DNA from: Mesotaenium endlicherianum
Lineage: Eukaryota; Streptophyta; Zygnematophyceae; Zygnematales; Mesotaeniaceae
DNA: 64,000 bases
Assembly (NCBI GenBank): GCA_009602735.1
Contig: WELA01010735.1
Coordinates: 434,582-498,581 of the forward strand
Reading direction: 5' to 3'
In this document: positions 44,846-54,699 of the stretch, in pieces
Position numbering within the stretch: the stretch's first letter is position 1
How the letters are laid out: each line of letters starts with the position of its first letter
Notes under the pieces: generated by a model
What the model was told of the DNA's origin: nothing
Database searches by the model: none
What the model saw: only the letters and a program-made list of their open reading frames with translations
Translations under genes and position numbers: made by a program

Positions 44846-47800
44846 ATGGGTCCTGCTGAACTGGATTCACTATGCATGCCTGACAACCAGATAAAGGAGA
44901 CCATCAGCAATATAGACGTCCAGAGAGTGCACACTCTGGATGCTCTTGTTCCACCTGATGTCCAACATTTCTTTGCTACGTCAGGAGAACAATGCGAAAG
45001 TCAGGAAAAGACAGTCCCCCCTATCCTACTGCATTGCATGATTGCAGGTAGGAAGGTGAGGGCATTTGTTGACGGAGGGGCGTCACATACTTTTATCCAC
45101 AAGGACTTAGTTAAGCGGCTAAGGCTGCCTACTGTCACCCAAGGGAATAGAAAAATATTCCTTGGAGATGCCTCAAGTATCCCGGGAGGAGTTATAACCA
45201 AGCCTATTGAGGTCCAGTTAGGTTCTGGCATTGCAGTTCTAACTGAAACGCTTACATTTGAGGTACTCAACACTGGCTTTTATGATCTCGTGCTAGGCAG
45301 GTCCTGGCTTAATAGACATCAAGCTGAAGTGTGTTGGAGCAGAGGTACAGTTAAAGTGAGAGGAGCCAGTGATGGGCAGACTGACTTGGCACCCACCAGT
45401 GCTCTTCCTCTTGTCCTGTGTGGATGGCAAATGAAGGAAAAGAAGAGGCTTCCAGAAGGATGCAAGTTGCTGAATGCAATGGAGTTCGTCAAAAGCTGGA
45501 ACCAGAAGGAAGACAGAATGTTCTGTCTGCTGCTAAGAGAGGTACCTCCTCAACCTGAAGAAGTGGTTGAGAAAAAGGTACACCCTCCGGAACACCCTAC
45601 TGCTGCAAACATTGTTGCTCAGTACACGGATGTGTTTAATATGCCTCCAGGACTACCCCCTAAGCGGGAAGTAGATCATAGGATTGATTTATTACCTGGT
45701 AGCCAGCCACCCTGGCAACGCACGTATGGCTTGTCTTATTTGGAGAGTGAGGAGTTGAAAACACAGATTGCAGAGCTGGAGGAAAATGGTTACATTTCTC
45801 CCAGTAAATCACCGTACGGCGCACCTATCCTATTTGTTAAGAAAAAGGATGGCAGTATGCGGATGTGTGTGGATTACAGAGCCCTGAACAGAATTACAGT
45901 AAAGAACAAGTATGCTTTACCCAGAATCGAGGACTTGCTTGATACCCTGTCTGGCGCTAAGGTGTTCAGTAAGATAGATCTCAAGAGTGGTTATCATCAA
46001 ATCAGAATTGCTGAGGGGGATGAACACAAGACTGCTTTCCGCACACGTTATGGACACTATGAGTTCAACGTGATGCCATTTGGACTGACTAATGCTCCTG
46101 CTACCTTTATGGGTGCTATGAATGACATTTTCAGACCTTATTTGGATAAGTTTGTGCAAGTTTTCCTGGATGATATTTTAATTTTCTCTAAAGATGAAGC
46201 TCAGCACACTGAACACTTAAAGAAAGTGCTGGACACTCTGCGGAAAAATCACTTGTATGCTAAAATGAGCAAGTGTGATTTCTTTAAGGAAAGTATTGAA
46301 TTCTTAGGCCACGTTGTCAGTAAAGAGGGCATCAGTGTGGATCCTAAGAAAGTCCAGACCATAAGGGACTGGCCAGTACCACAGTCTGTCTCTGAAGTTA
46401 GATCCTTCCTCGGGTTGGCTAACTACTATAGGAGATTTATTGAGAATTATTCCACAAAGGCCAGTAAACTGACTGACCTTACTAAGAAAGACATCGGGTA
46501 TGTGTGGGGGGAAGAGCAGCAGGCTGCCTTCCAGACCCTTAAAGATGCCCTTTGTTCTGCCCCAGTGCTAGCCGTGTATGACCCCAGCAAACCGGTGCAG
46601 GTGGTTACTGATGCCTCTGATTTTGCCATGGGTGCTATTTTGTTGCAGCCTGCTGACAAAACCACAAAGGATGGTAAGGTACGGCAGGAGTGGCATCCTG
46701 TGTTGTATGAGTCTATGAAATTTAATCCAGCGGAGATTAATTACTCAGTGCATGATAAAGAGCTGCTAGCTATCATTCATGTACTCAAACAGTGGAGAGC
46801 ATACTTACATGGTAAAGCTTTTAAGGTGATTACAGATCATCTAGCTCTGACCCACTTTCAGAAGAAGTCCAAGCTGTCGAGGAGGGAGAACCGCTGGAGC
46901 CAGATGCTGGAGCAGTTCCAAGTCCAGATCGACTACAAACCAGGGAAGTTGAATCCTGCTGATGCACTCTCTAGAAGACCTGACTTGCAAGAAAGGAACT
47001 TTAGTCAGCATACTGTAGATAAAGTCCTGTGTGCACTCACTTCACTAAAGGTGAAAAAGTCCTTCCTTGAACAACTTAGGAAAGCCTACCTTTCTGACCC
47101 AACATTTGAGCCCAGCCCCACTACTGGTATGTGTCGTGCTACCGCACTCGGGTATAAGCTCAAGGGAGGGGTCTGGGTGACTGAAACCACTTCAGGCAGG
47201 CTGAAGCTGGTCATTCCTAATAATTTGGAAATAAGGTCTCTCTTACTGAGTCAAGCTCATGACAGTCTCCTGGGTGGACATTTGGGGCAGGCCAAAACTG
47301 TTGGCAAACTGGCAAAACATTATCATTGGGAGGGGTTACCCCGGGAGGTCTTGAAATATGTCAAGTCCTGTGACCAGTGTCAGAGAAATAAGTCTCGGCA
47401 CACACCACCCGGAGGTCTCTTGCAACCGCTACCCATCCCAGCGGGACGCTGGGAAACTATATCCATGGACTGGGTGGTCTCACTACCAAGAACTGCCAAC
47501 GGGCATGATTCAATACTGGTAGTCGTGGATAAACTGACAAAAATGGTCATTTTTATCCCCACAACTGTCAAAGTGACTGCACTCGAAACAGCGAGACAGT
47601 TTTACAACCATGTAGTATGCCAACATGGGCTCCCTTCTAATATCATCTCAGACAGAGACTCAAAATTCACCTCTAAGTTCTGGAGAGCTTTAATGGGGTT
47701 AATGGGAGTCAAACAGCTGCTCAGCACAGCAAACCACCCTCAGACTGATGGGCAGACTGAAAGAACTAACCGAGTTCTGCAGGAGGTGCTGAGAGCATAT

Positions 47801-48562
47801 ATTAACCAAAAACAAGATAATTGGGATGACCTGTTGCCTCAAATTCAGTTTGCGGTCAACAGTGCGGTGCACGCGTCAACGGGCAAAACTCCTTTTGAAC
47901 TCAGCCTGGGTAGAGTCCCTAAGTCTCCTCTAGATGTGCTAGGGGAATCTTTAACTCACCCTGAAGGGATTGACAACCCGGTCTCCCTCCAGTTAACTCA
48001 GGAGTTTGCTGACACCCTGTCAGAAGTCCAACGAAACTTGCACACGGCCCAAGAAAACCAACAAAAATACGCTAATCAACACCGTCGGGAACTGACATTT
48101 TCCAAGGGGGATTTAGTCAAACTGCATTCTCAGCACCTGTACCTCCCTGGTGTGGTCAAGAAAAAGCTTGGCCCTGTCTGGGTCGGTCCATATTCGGTGG
48201 TCCGTCGTGTCGGTCAGAATGCTTACAAACTGAACATGTCAGCTGAATACAAGGGGCACCCGGTCTTTAATGTCTCCTTCCTGGAACCGTACATCAAAGG
48301 TGATACACTGTTCACAGGTCGGTTCCCTGTCCAACCGGGACCGGTCCCCGCTGTCCGGGACGGCGACCCTGAGGAATATGAGGTCGATGAGATTTTAGAC
48401 GCTCGCTCGGTCCGTCGATCGTCTAAATATGTCATGAAATACCTCATTCGATGGAAGGGTTACGATGCCTCTGGGGACACTTGGGAGTTTAAGGACCACT
48501 TGACCAATGCCAAAGGGGCGTTGACACGGTTCCACCTTCGGGCCGCTGGAGTCCCTCCATAA
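44846..48562 (+). CDS. Family G copy 2 Pol: protease, RT, RNase H, integrase, chromodomain
   Basis: 1238 residues from ATG 44846; the frame is also open further upstream. Protease at about 60-165 ([26 protein letters not shown]). Reverse transcriptase at about 325-500 ([67 protein letters not shown]). RNase H at about 580-695 ([28 protein letters not shown]). Integrase zinc region at about 803-845 ([22 protein letters not shown]) and core at about 873-970 ([25 protein letters not shown]). Chromodomain at about 1177-1232 ([28 protein letters not shown]). The chromodomain binds methylated H3 and places the family among chromoviruses. Not a fusion with ORF3, which is separated from it by about 270 bases. 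Confidence 0.95.
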   Translation: MGPAELDSLCMPDNQIKETISNIDVQRVHTLDALVPPDVQHFFATSGEQCESQEKTVPPILLHCMIAGRKVRAFVDGGASHTFIHKDLVKRLRLPTVTQGNRKIFLGDASSIPGGVITKPIEVQLGSGIAVLTETLTFEVLNTGFYDLVLGRSWLNRHQAEVCWSRGTVKVRGASDGQTDLAPTSALPLVLCGWQMKEKKRLPEGCKLLNAMEFVKSWNQKEDRMFCLLLREVPPQPEEVVEKKVHPPEHPTAANIVAQYTDVFNMPPGLPPKREVDHRIDLLPGSQPPWQRTYGLSYLESEELKTQIAELEENGYISPSKSPYGAPILFVKKKDGSMRMCVDYRALNRITVKNKYALPRIEDLLDTLSGAKVFSKIDLKSGYHQIRIAEGDEHKTAFRTRYGHYEFNVMPFGLTNAPATFMGAMNDIFRPYLDKFVQVFLDDILIFSKDEAQHTEHLKKVLDTLRKNHLYAKMSKCDFFKESIEFLGHVVSKEGISVDPKKVQTIRDWPVPQSVSEVRSFLGLANYYRRFIENYSTKASKLTDLTKKDIGYVWGEEQQAAFQTLKDALCSAPVLAVYDPSKPVQVVTDASDFAMGAILLQPADKTTKDGKVRQEWHPVLYESMKFNPAEINYSVHDKELLAIIHVLKQWRAYLHGKAFKVITDHLALTHFQKKSKLSRRENRWSQMLEQFQVQIDYKPGKLNPADALSRRPDLQERNFSQHTVDKVLCALTSLKVKKSFLEQLRKAYLSDPTFEPSPTTGMCRATALGYKLKGGVWVTETTSGRLKLVIPNNLEIRSLLLSQAHDSLLGGHLGQAKTVGKLAKHYHWEGLPREVLKYVKSCDQCQRNKSRHTPPGGLLQPLPIPAGRWETISMDWVVSLPRTANGHDSILVVVDKLTKMVIFIPTTVKVTALETARQFYNHVVCQHGLPSNIISDRDSKFTSKFWRALMGLMGVKQLLSTANHPQTDGQTERTNRVLQEVLRAYINQKQDNWDDLLPQIQFAVNSAVHASTGKTPFELSLGRVPKSPLDVLGESLTHPEGIDNPVSLQLTQEFADTLSEVQRNLHTAQENQQKYANQHRRELTFSKGDLVKLHSQHLYLPGVVKKKLGPVWVGPYSVVRRVGQNAYKLNMSAEYKGHPVFNVSFLEPYIKGDTLFTGRFPVQPGPVPAVRDGDPEEYEVDEILDARSVRRSSKYVMKYLIRWKGYDASGDTWEFKDHLTNAKGALTRFHLRAAGVPP

Positions 48563-48610
48563 CTGTCATTTCAGTTGACACGGGAAGGTGACAGGCGGTC
48601 CTGTCTCCAT

Positions 48611-48623
48611 TTAAGTTGGAGGG
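48611..48623 (+). promoter_or_regulatory. Internal copy of the polypurine-tract sequence, upstream of ORF3
   Basis: TTAAGTTGGAGGG is identical to the sequence at 50605-50617 that leads into the true 3' LTR. It lies about 50 bases after the pol stop. Copy 3 has it at 62213-62225 and copy 1 has a near match at about 22924-22936. A second, internal priming site or a relic of the former 3' end are both possible. Confidence 0.6.
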
Positions 48624-48798
48624 GAAAATATATGACAGTTAGTGAGCGAGAGCGATAAAAACACACTCATACGTTTATGTGTAGCGCATCGCAACTACGT
48701 CAACTTTTAGCAATCATCCTGTAAGGTAAACAGCAGCGAAGCCACTATACTAAATACTAACATACTTCCTGCAATCCCTATGACAAAGGTCCATATCC

Positions 48799-48828
48799 TA
48801 CTAACTTGTGCCCTGGTTACATGTGCAG
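48799..48828 (+). promoter_or_regulatory. Consensus branch point and splice acceptor before ORF3
   Basis: TACTAAC (48799-48805) is followed 23 bases later by TGTGCAG, ending at 48828, one base before the ATG of ORF3 at 48830. Copies 1 and 3 keep the same arrangement. It suggests ORF3 is made from a spliced subgenomic RNA, as env-position genes are in retroviruses. The donor is not established; GTAAGG directly after the gag ATG (43302) is one candidate. Confidence 0.6.
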
Positions 48829-48829
48829 G

Positions 48830-50506
48830 ATGGCGCCCACCACACAAAAGGAGGACAGAAAGCGCAAGGCAGAAGAAGCCAGGAGGACAATGGAGCAATA
48901 CCAGAAGGAGCTGGCGGCGACGTCCCTCACCAGGAGAGAACAAGAAAGGGTCCGCAAACAACAAGAGGCGGCAGAAGAGGCACAGAGGAAGAAGGATCAG
49001 GAAGCGGAAAACCTCAGGAAGGCTGAGGAGGAGAGACAGAAGAAACAGCAAGAAGAAGCGGCAGCGGCAGAAGAGGAGAAAAGAAAAAAGATTGAAGCGG
49101 ACAGACAGAAGAGCTTGGCCACTTACAGGTATACTGTGGTGGGTGGCCAAAACTTCGATAACCTGAAGGAAGCATTGCTGGCAGCCCAGGAGATCAACAG
49201 GCTGGAACAGACAACACTGCTACAGAAGGAAGGAGCTACAGCACTGGACAGGTACATCGAGACACACACCGGCGTGGTCCTTTACGAAGATTATGCTAAG
49301 ATGGTGGGCTATACAGCAGAGCAGGCCCGGTATCTCGCAGATGATTCAGAGGACAAGCCGGTCCCCATACCGGGAATAGTGGGAGATCAGAGACTCATCC
49401 GGATGGTGAGCATGCGGCCCGATAGCTTTAAGGATACGGTATTCTACCTCACACTCCTGCCAGCTTACAATGAAGTTGAGAGAAGGAGCTGGGAGTACTT
49501 GGCCAGGGAAGCAGGACAGCAGATGTTCTCTCCCCACTGGTTCCCGTGTAAACTGAGGAAGGCTGAGCACGGACCCCAGTACTACCAGCAGCCAACAGAC
49601 TGGAGGTGGATGACCGTCACAAATAAGAAGCAGGAGTGTGACCGAGCCCAACCGGATGACTTCCACTATGGCCTAGACGGCTATCTCATCCTACCACCTC
49701 ACATTGCCCCTTGGGACCCCAGGCTGAATGGATGCCTGAGCAATATGAATGCAGAGACCAAGGAACATAGGAGGAGGGGAAGAGACTACTTCTCTAAGGG
49801 AAAGCATGCCTTTGTCAAATGGGCAAAGAATGCAGGCCGGATAGATATCAGTAGGCTGAAGGCCAAGCAACCTCCAGCGCGCCCTAAGAAAGGGAGGTCG
49901 GTAGACTACTCCATGTCTACTAGGGAGCAGGACGACTTAGTGGACGAGACCCCTACTCTCTCCGAGGAGGAGGATGAGGAGGATGAGGAAGAAGAACAAG
50001 GCAGAGGAGAAGCATCAGCAGCAGGTACTCAGGATACCCAGGGACAGGCAGTGGCACTTCCTAAAGAACCACGATCAGGTGTGTGGAATGTGATCCCCGT
50101 TATGGCGACAACTGGACCCCGCGCTCGCTCCCCCAGCCCACCTGCCCAAGCAGGGGAAGAAGCTGATCTGACTGTACTGGGCAGCAGACACAGACAGAAA
50201 TCCCCAGAGGACAGGGGTGCCAGAAGAGGGACACGCGGGTGGGCCAGAGGTATGCCAGCCTCCCCCTCCGCTCAGGGGCATGTACCTCTAGCCAATGTAT
50301 TTCAGCATCCTACTGGAATGCCTGTCTATGTGGGAATCAACACCCAAATAGTTGAAGAGCAGGCCACCATCCTCCGTTCTCCTCGAGGGCCAACTTTAGA
50401 GCAAACAGGGTTCTTTAGAAGGCCAGCTGACAGACCTAGAGGGCTGTCCAGATCTAGGTCCAGATCTCCGTCCCCTGATCCTGAAGCCCCAGGAACCACC
50501 CCTTAA
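48830..50506 (+). CDS. Family G ORF3, unknown 558-residue protein
   Basis: I recognise no family. Residues 1-105 are a highly charged coiled coil (repeated KAEEARR, EAAEEAQRKK, EEERQKKQQEE). Residues about 105-370 look globular, with YRYTVVGGQNFDNLKEALLA, TGVVLYEDYAKMVGYTAEQA, RPDSFKDTVFYLTLLPAY, SPHWFPCKLRKAEHGPQYY and DGYLILPPHIAPWDPRLNGC. An acidic run (SEEEDEEDEEEEQ) follows, then a Pro/Ser/Arg-rich tail ending in an RSRSRSPSPD stretch. There is no signal peptide, membrane segment or furin-like site, so it is not an envelope protein. It lies between pol and the 3' LTR. The acidic and RS-like parts hint at a nuclear or RNA/chromatin role; that is inference. The start is the ATG right after the splice acceptor; an upstream in-frame ATG at 48821 lies inside the acceptor region. 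Retained in all three family copies here. Confidence 0.85.
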   Translation: MAPTTQKEDRKRKAEEARRTMEQYQKELAATSLTRREQERVRKQQEAAEEAQRKKDQEAENLRKAEEERQKKQQEEAAAAEEEKRKKIEADRQKSLATYRYTVVGGQNFDNLKEALLAAQEINRLEQTTLLQKEGATALDRYIETHTGVVLYEDYAKMVGYTAEQARYLADDSEDKPVPIPGIVGDQRLIRMVSMRPDSFKDTVFYLTLLPAYNEVERRSWEYLAREAGQQMFSPHWFPCKLRKAEHGPQYYQQPTDWRWMTVTNKKQECDRAQPDDFHYGLDGYLILPPHIAPWDPRLNGCLSNMNAETKEHRRRGRDYFSKGKHAFVKWAKNAGRIDISRLKAKQPPARPKKGRSVDYSMSTREQDDLVDETPTLSEEEDEEDEEEEQGRGEASAAGTQDTQGQAVALPKEPRSGVWNVIPVMATTGPRARSPSPPAQAGEEADLTVLGSRHRQKSPEDRGARRGTRGWARGMPASPSAQGHVPLANVFQHPTGMPVYVGINTQIVEEQATILRSPRGPTLEQTGFFRRPADRPRGLSRSRSRSPSPDPEAPGTTP

Positions 50507-50583
50507 GGTGACAGGCTGAAAAGATAGTCAGTAAGGGAGGCTGGTCAGGGTCAGTTTCTTTATTTAAAGCTTTTGCAGTTTAA

Positions 50584-50602
50584 TGTTGTCGAGGCGACAA
50601 CA
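50584..50602 (+). promoter_or_regulatory. Hairpin before the family G polypurine tract
   Basis: TGTTGTCGAGGCGACAACA forms an 8-bp perfect stem with a 3-base loop, ending shortly before TTAAGTTGGAGGGAT and the 3' LTR. The same hairpin is at 25023-25041 in copy 1. Confidence 0.6.
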
Positions 50603-50619
50603 AGTTAAGTTGGAGGGAT

Positions 50620-51338
50620 TGTAATGAATCAGTATATTAGTGGATATAATATTCATTTAAATATAATAGTTAATTAAGTTCAGCCTGCTGAACTTTAGTT
50701 AATAATCAGTCTGCTGGACTTTACATAATTATCAGTTTAATGACTCGGCCAAAAGCAGCAGGCTGAAGTCAACTTAAGTCAGCTTGCTGACACATTCTTT
50801 GACAGCCAGCTGACTTCCGTACTCGGTAGCAGCGAACTGCCTCGATATGCATCTAAGTGTGATATGCTAGATGAATGGCCAGATGACATCCCTATGATGG
50901 ATGGCTATTCGGGATGATGGGAGATGGCGGTGGATTTGGTTAACCGAGGTCCTACCAACGTGGTTAACTCCCGGGTAGGCGGTGCCATCGCACTGACCGT
51001 TGAACAGTAAACTCATTCCATGTACATACGCTAGGCATTGCTCTCGAGTTCGGCATTGGGAAACGAGGCCAACTCTCTTGTACAGCTTACTGAGAGAGAT
51101 CTGAATCCAAGGCGAGAAGCCATTGTTACGCACTGTCTTCTAACCTTGCTTATGTACGAGTTTACTGATTTGCATCATTATGCTAGTTTACTCTCATTTG
51201 ACTGACGAGTAGTATTCCCTGCTAGTGTATTGTCCTTTGCCGTTTAAACAAGTTAACGGAAACACCGTAAAGATTACTTGCTGATATAAAGATCTTTATT
51301 AACTGTTAATCGCCTATTTGGTAAGTCGATTCATTTCA
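50620..51338 (+). repeat. Family G copy 2 3' LTR (719 bp)
   Basis: Starts TGTAATG, ends TTTCA and is followed by the duplicated GTCCC. It lacks the extra module of the 5' LTR. Confidence 0.95.
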
Positions 51339-52310
51339 GTCCCCCTCAGCAAAGCAGAGTACTGGCCGTTCGCCTCCCCGCACACTCCCCACGAGCTTAA
51401 TCTCAGCAACCCCCTCTATTTCGGCTAAGTTAGGTCCGTTAAGTTGCTCATCCCCGAGTTTTCGAGCGTAGCTCCAGACACTGATATCCACGGTTGGTTT
51501 GATATCGTGAAGAATCGCGCAGACACTCATGAAAAGACACCGCCTGAGACACTTAGGCAGGTCAGATACGGTCTCACCGGTAAAGCATTACGATGGCTCA
51601 TTGCCCAGCCTGCCGATGTCCAGAGTTCCCTCATCTTACTCAAAGACGAGCTCATTTGCACTTTTGCCTCTGAAGACGCTACGACCACAGCCATAGACTC
51701 TCTGACAGATCTCCAGCAGGTTAAGAGAAGCGTCAACGAGTTCGCCATCGAACTGCAGACGCTCTACACCCGCGCGGCACCCAATCTGGATGAAGTGTTC
51801 AAGATCCGCTGGTTCCTCAAGAAGATTACGGCCTCTATTGCCGCTCGGGTAAAGGCTTTCAAACCCGCTACTTTTCGTCTAGCTTGGACAATGGCTAGCG
51901 GATTTGAGATCGCTGATATTGCTGCTAGATCCGTTGCTCCTCCTAGCATTTTTCAGCCGCAATTGATACAGCAGCATGTGCAAACATCTAGCTGGAATGG
52001 CCAGCCTCCCAAAGAGTTTTACGCACAGTCCAAATATGCTTCCTCTTCGGGCTCTTTTGGGCGGGGTTCTAATGCATCTCAAATACAACCTAAGTATTAT
52101 ACAAACATACAATGCTATCGCTGCCTGCAGCAAGGTCACTATGTCAGAACCCACCCCATGCTAATGCTCAGCCTGCACCTGCACACAGGCAATTCACCAG
52201 GCAGCAGAATGTTCAGCTACATGTACCTCCGCCCGGCCCGCCAAATGAGCAGGGACTTTGCCTTGCCCAGACTCACAGGATGCAAGAATCTCCCCTGGCA
52301 CTCCCCCTGA
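51339..52310 (+). pseudogene. Element 4 gag, second part, with zinc knuckle
   Basis: Continues element 4 after copy 2. It has Gag core wording (WFDIVKNRADTHEKTPPETL; LRWLIAQPADVQSSLILLKD; FAIELQTLYTRAAPNLDE) and a CCHC-type knuckle beginning CYRCLQQGHYVRTH near 52112. Part of a broken element. Confidence 0.75.
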
Positions 52311-52439
52311 GTTAGCCGATCACTCCTACTTTCCCGACTCTTTAAATTACAGCAGCTAGGCTTTAGGCTGGAAAGCCATAGCTCCTTAGCACAGGCCGTA
52401 GCACTTTGTTATCCCCCTCCCGCGAGATTATTTGTAATT

Positions 52440-52743
52440 CAAACAGTCATTAAAGACACGCCTGTGAAAGTTTCGGTTGACACTGGCTCGTCCATCTCTA
52501 CCATGACTCTTGAATGTGCTCGTGTGCTTAATTTGCCCCTCTTTTCTTCGCCCCCCTTACCTGTGACCTTCGGCAATGGTTCGACGTGTGTTTCCTCTCG
52601 CAATTGTACCACTTTCTCCTGCCAGCCCCCTCTTCCCCCCTTCCCTGTCTCAGCCAGAGTTTTTTCTTCTCACCTGTACCCTCTAGTCCTAGGCATGGAC
52701 TGGCTCCAGCATCACAAGGCCACCTGTGACACTGCACAGAAAA
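52440..52743 (+). pseudogene. Element 4 protease region
   Basis: VKVSVDTGSSISTMTLECAR carries the DTG active site and LVLGMDWLQHHKATCD is the conserved ending of gypsy proteases. It is cut at GAAAA (52739-52743) by a solo LTR. Confidence 0.8.
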
Positions 52744-53246
52744 TGTAGTGAAACAGATAGATAAAGTACTTAGTAAAACAGAATACTTTATCTATTCAAG
52801 ACAAGGATCTTTGAACACAAGTGGTAGCTTCTTGAAAGAGAGATGGCTTCTTGAAAGTTAATATATTTCTGGATTTTGGCAAGTACAAGAGTGATTCCCG
52901 AATGTCTTTCTATGTTCTAGCTCTTGTTTATATACTTGCTACATAAGTAATTTCTAGGAAGGTGTATGTTGATGTGTTGGCACCCAACACATCCCAAAAC
53001 TTGCCACCTCTTTCTAGAATAATGTACACATGTCCTTTTGACCTAAAAATGGCACATCTGACTTTTGCCACATGGAGTTCTTCTAGGTCTTTCCTCTAAC
53101 TTCGAAAATGCCTTGAAAGGTTCAAAGGACATGAACCAAGTTACTAGAGTACCTATTCACACTTGACTCCACACCATACTACTTCAAATATATTTGAAAA
53201 CATTAAAATATATGCAAACTAATGTATAATAACTCACATCACTACA
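52744..53246. mobile_element. Solo LTR, 503 bp, unrelated family
   Basis: It begins TGTAGTG and ends CACTACA (7-bp perfect terminal inverted repeat) and is flanked by a perfect 5-bp duplication GAAAA (52739-52743 and 53247-53251). It is AT-rich with no coding capacity and interrupts element 4 after the protease. The ends and size fit an LTR left by recombination between the two LTRs of a full element. No second copy in this window, so the family (gypsy or copia) is unknown; a small non-autonomous element is the alternative. Confidence 0.85.
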
Positions 53247-53399
53247 GAAAACCCTCAGCTTTCCTCTGAACCCCCACCATTCCAGTTTTTCTCCTCCTCT
53301 CAGTTTGACGCAAACATTTCCCTTTTCCGCGACTATCTCTCGTATCTTCGCTCGTTGTTTTGTTGGTAAGGCGCCGGGGTTAATTCAGACCACTACGAC

Positions 53400-54670
53400 T
53401 TCGACGAGTCACAGGATTGATACCCGCAGCTCGCCCCCTCATTTTGCCGGACTCCGCCCCCTCTCCGAAAAAGAAAAGTTGATTATGTCCGAACGAGTTG
53501 ACAATATGTTGCACGCCTACGTCCTCCGTTCGTCTCGGAGTCCGTACGCATCCAAAGTCATTTTTGTTAAGAAGCCGGACGGCTCCGTCCGCTTTTGCGT
53601 CAACTACCGACGCCGCAACGTTGACACCGTTCCCGATAACTATGGCCACCCTAACATTGACGATATTCTGACATCTTGTCGCGGCTTCAAGTATATTTCT
53701 GTGATCGATATGCAGGCGGGCTACTGGCAGATTAAAATGCACCCCGATGATATCGCTAAGACCGCTTTTCGGACACCCCGGGGGCAATTTGAGTTCCAGA
53801 TCATGCCGTTTGGTCTTCGAAACGCTTTCGCTACCTTCCAGAGGTTTATGGACGAAGTTTTTGCCGACCTGCCGTTCGCACGTTGCTACTTAGACGACGT
53901 CGCTATCGTCAGCCCCGACGCTGCCTCCCACGTGCAGCACTGCACACTTGTACGGGACCGCCTGCTTGCGCACAACATCAAATCAAAAAGTGAAAAAGCT
54001 CAACTCGGCCAAACAGAGGCTTTTATTCTCGGCCACCACGTCACCTCCGAGGGCATCTCCCCTGACCCTGCCAGTACGGCTGTCGCGGCGTTTCTGCAAC
54101 CTGACTTCGCCAAGGCAGTACAACGTCTCCTGGGCCTCAGTGCATGGCAACATAAGTACATCCCCTCCTTTTCCGCCCGTACGGCCCCTCTCCGGCAACT
54201 TCTCATCTCTGGCCACAAGTTCGTCTGGACGCCCCAATGTGAACACGCTTTCCTCGACCTCAAGCACGTCCTCGCCAACCCCGCGTCGTTGGCGTTTCCA
54301 GATCCGAGCCGTCCGTACCAGCTTTTTACCGACGCTTCCGATCTCGGCTTGGGCGCCGTTCTGCTCCAGCCAGACATCTCTAACGGTCGGCCTCGCGTCA
54401 TCTCCTTCTTATCCTGCTCCCTCACGCTAGCCGAACGCAACTATACGGCAACCAAGAAAGAATGCCTCGGTATCGTTTGGGCCATGTCCAAACTCCACAT
54501 CTACGTCCATGGCGTACACACAACGATCTTCACGGATCATAGTGCCCTCACGTGGCTTTTTCAAAAAGTTGACGTCCGCGGGCGGCTCGCACGCTGGATC
54601 ATGACACTCTAGGAATTTGACTTTGATATATGCCACCGGCCGGGCAAGGACAACCAGCAAGCCGACGCGT
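53400..54670 (+). CDS. Element 4 reverse transcriptase and RNase H
   Basis: Ty3/gypsy polymerase: FCVNYRRRNVDTVPDNYGHP, VIDMQAGYWQIKMHPDD, IMPFGLRNAFATFQRFMD, ARCYLDDVAIVSPDA (the YxDD box), LGLSAWQHKYIPSFSARTAPL. RNase H follows: LFTDASDLGLGAVLLQPD, NYTATKKECLGIVWAMSKL, TTIFTDHSALTWLF. The wording differs clearly from both family G and the DNMT/PHD elements, so this is a third gypsy lineage. Part of a broken element. Confidence 0.88.
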
Positions 54671-54699
54671 TGTTCCGAGCTTTTAGCCTCAGTCAGACT

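Larger units (their letters stand above)
42520..51338 (+). mobile_element. Family G copy 2: chromovirus with ORF3, looks whole
   Basis: An 8.8-kb element with TG...CA LTRs, a perfect 5-bp duplication GTCCC (42515-42519 and 51339-51343), primer-binding site TGGTATCGGAGC (43266-43277) and polypurine tract GGAGGGAT before the 3' LTR. Gag (492 aa), Pol (1238 aa from the first ATG) and ORF3 (558 aa) are all open. The 5' LTR is 745 bp and the 3' LTR is 719 bp. They differ by an internal ~25-bp module and other positions, which is unusual for an element that otherwise looks young. It is inserted in element 4. Confidence 0.96.

Noticed and set aside
48707-49150. Minus-strand open frame rich in Leu, Phe and Arg (also at 23183 and 62309), resembling a membrane protein
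   Set aside because: It is the antisense of the charged coiled-coil part of ORF3, where Lys/Glu codons read backwards give Leu/Phe/Ser.
48830-50506. ORF3 as a retroviral envelope gene
   Set aside because: The position fits, but there is no signal peptide, membrane anchor, fusion peptide or glycosylation-rich ectodomain.
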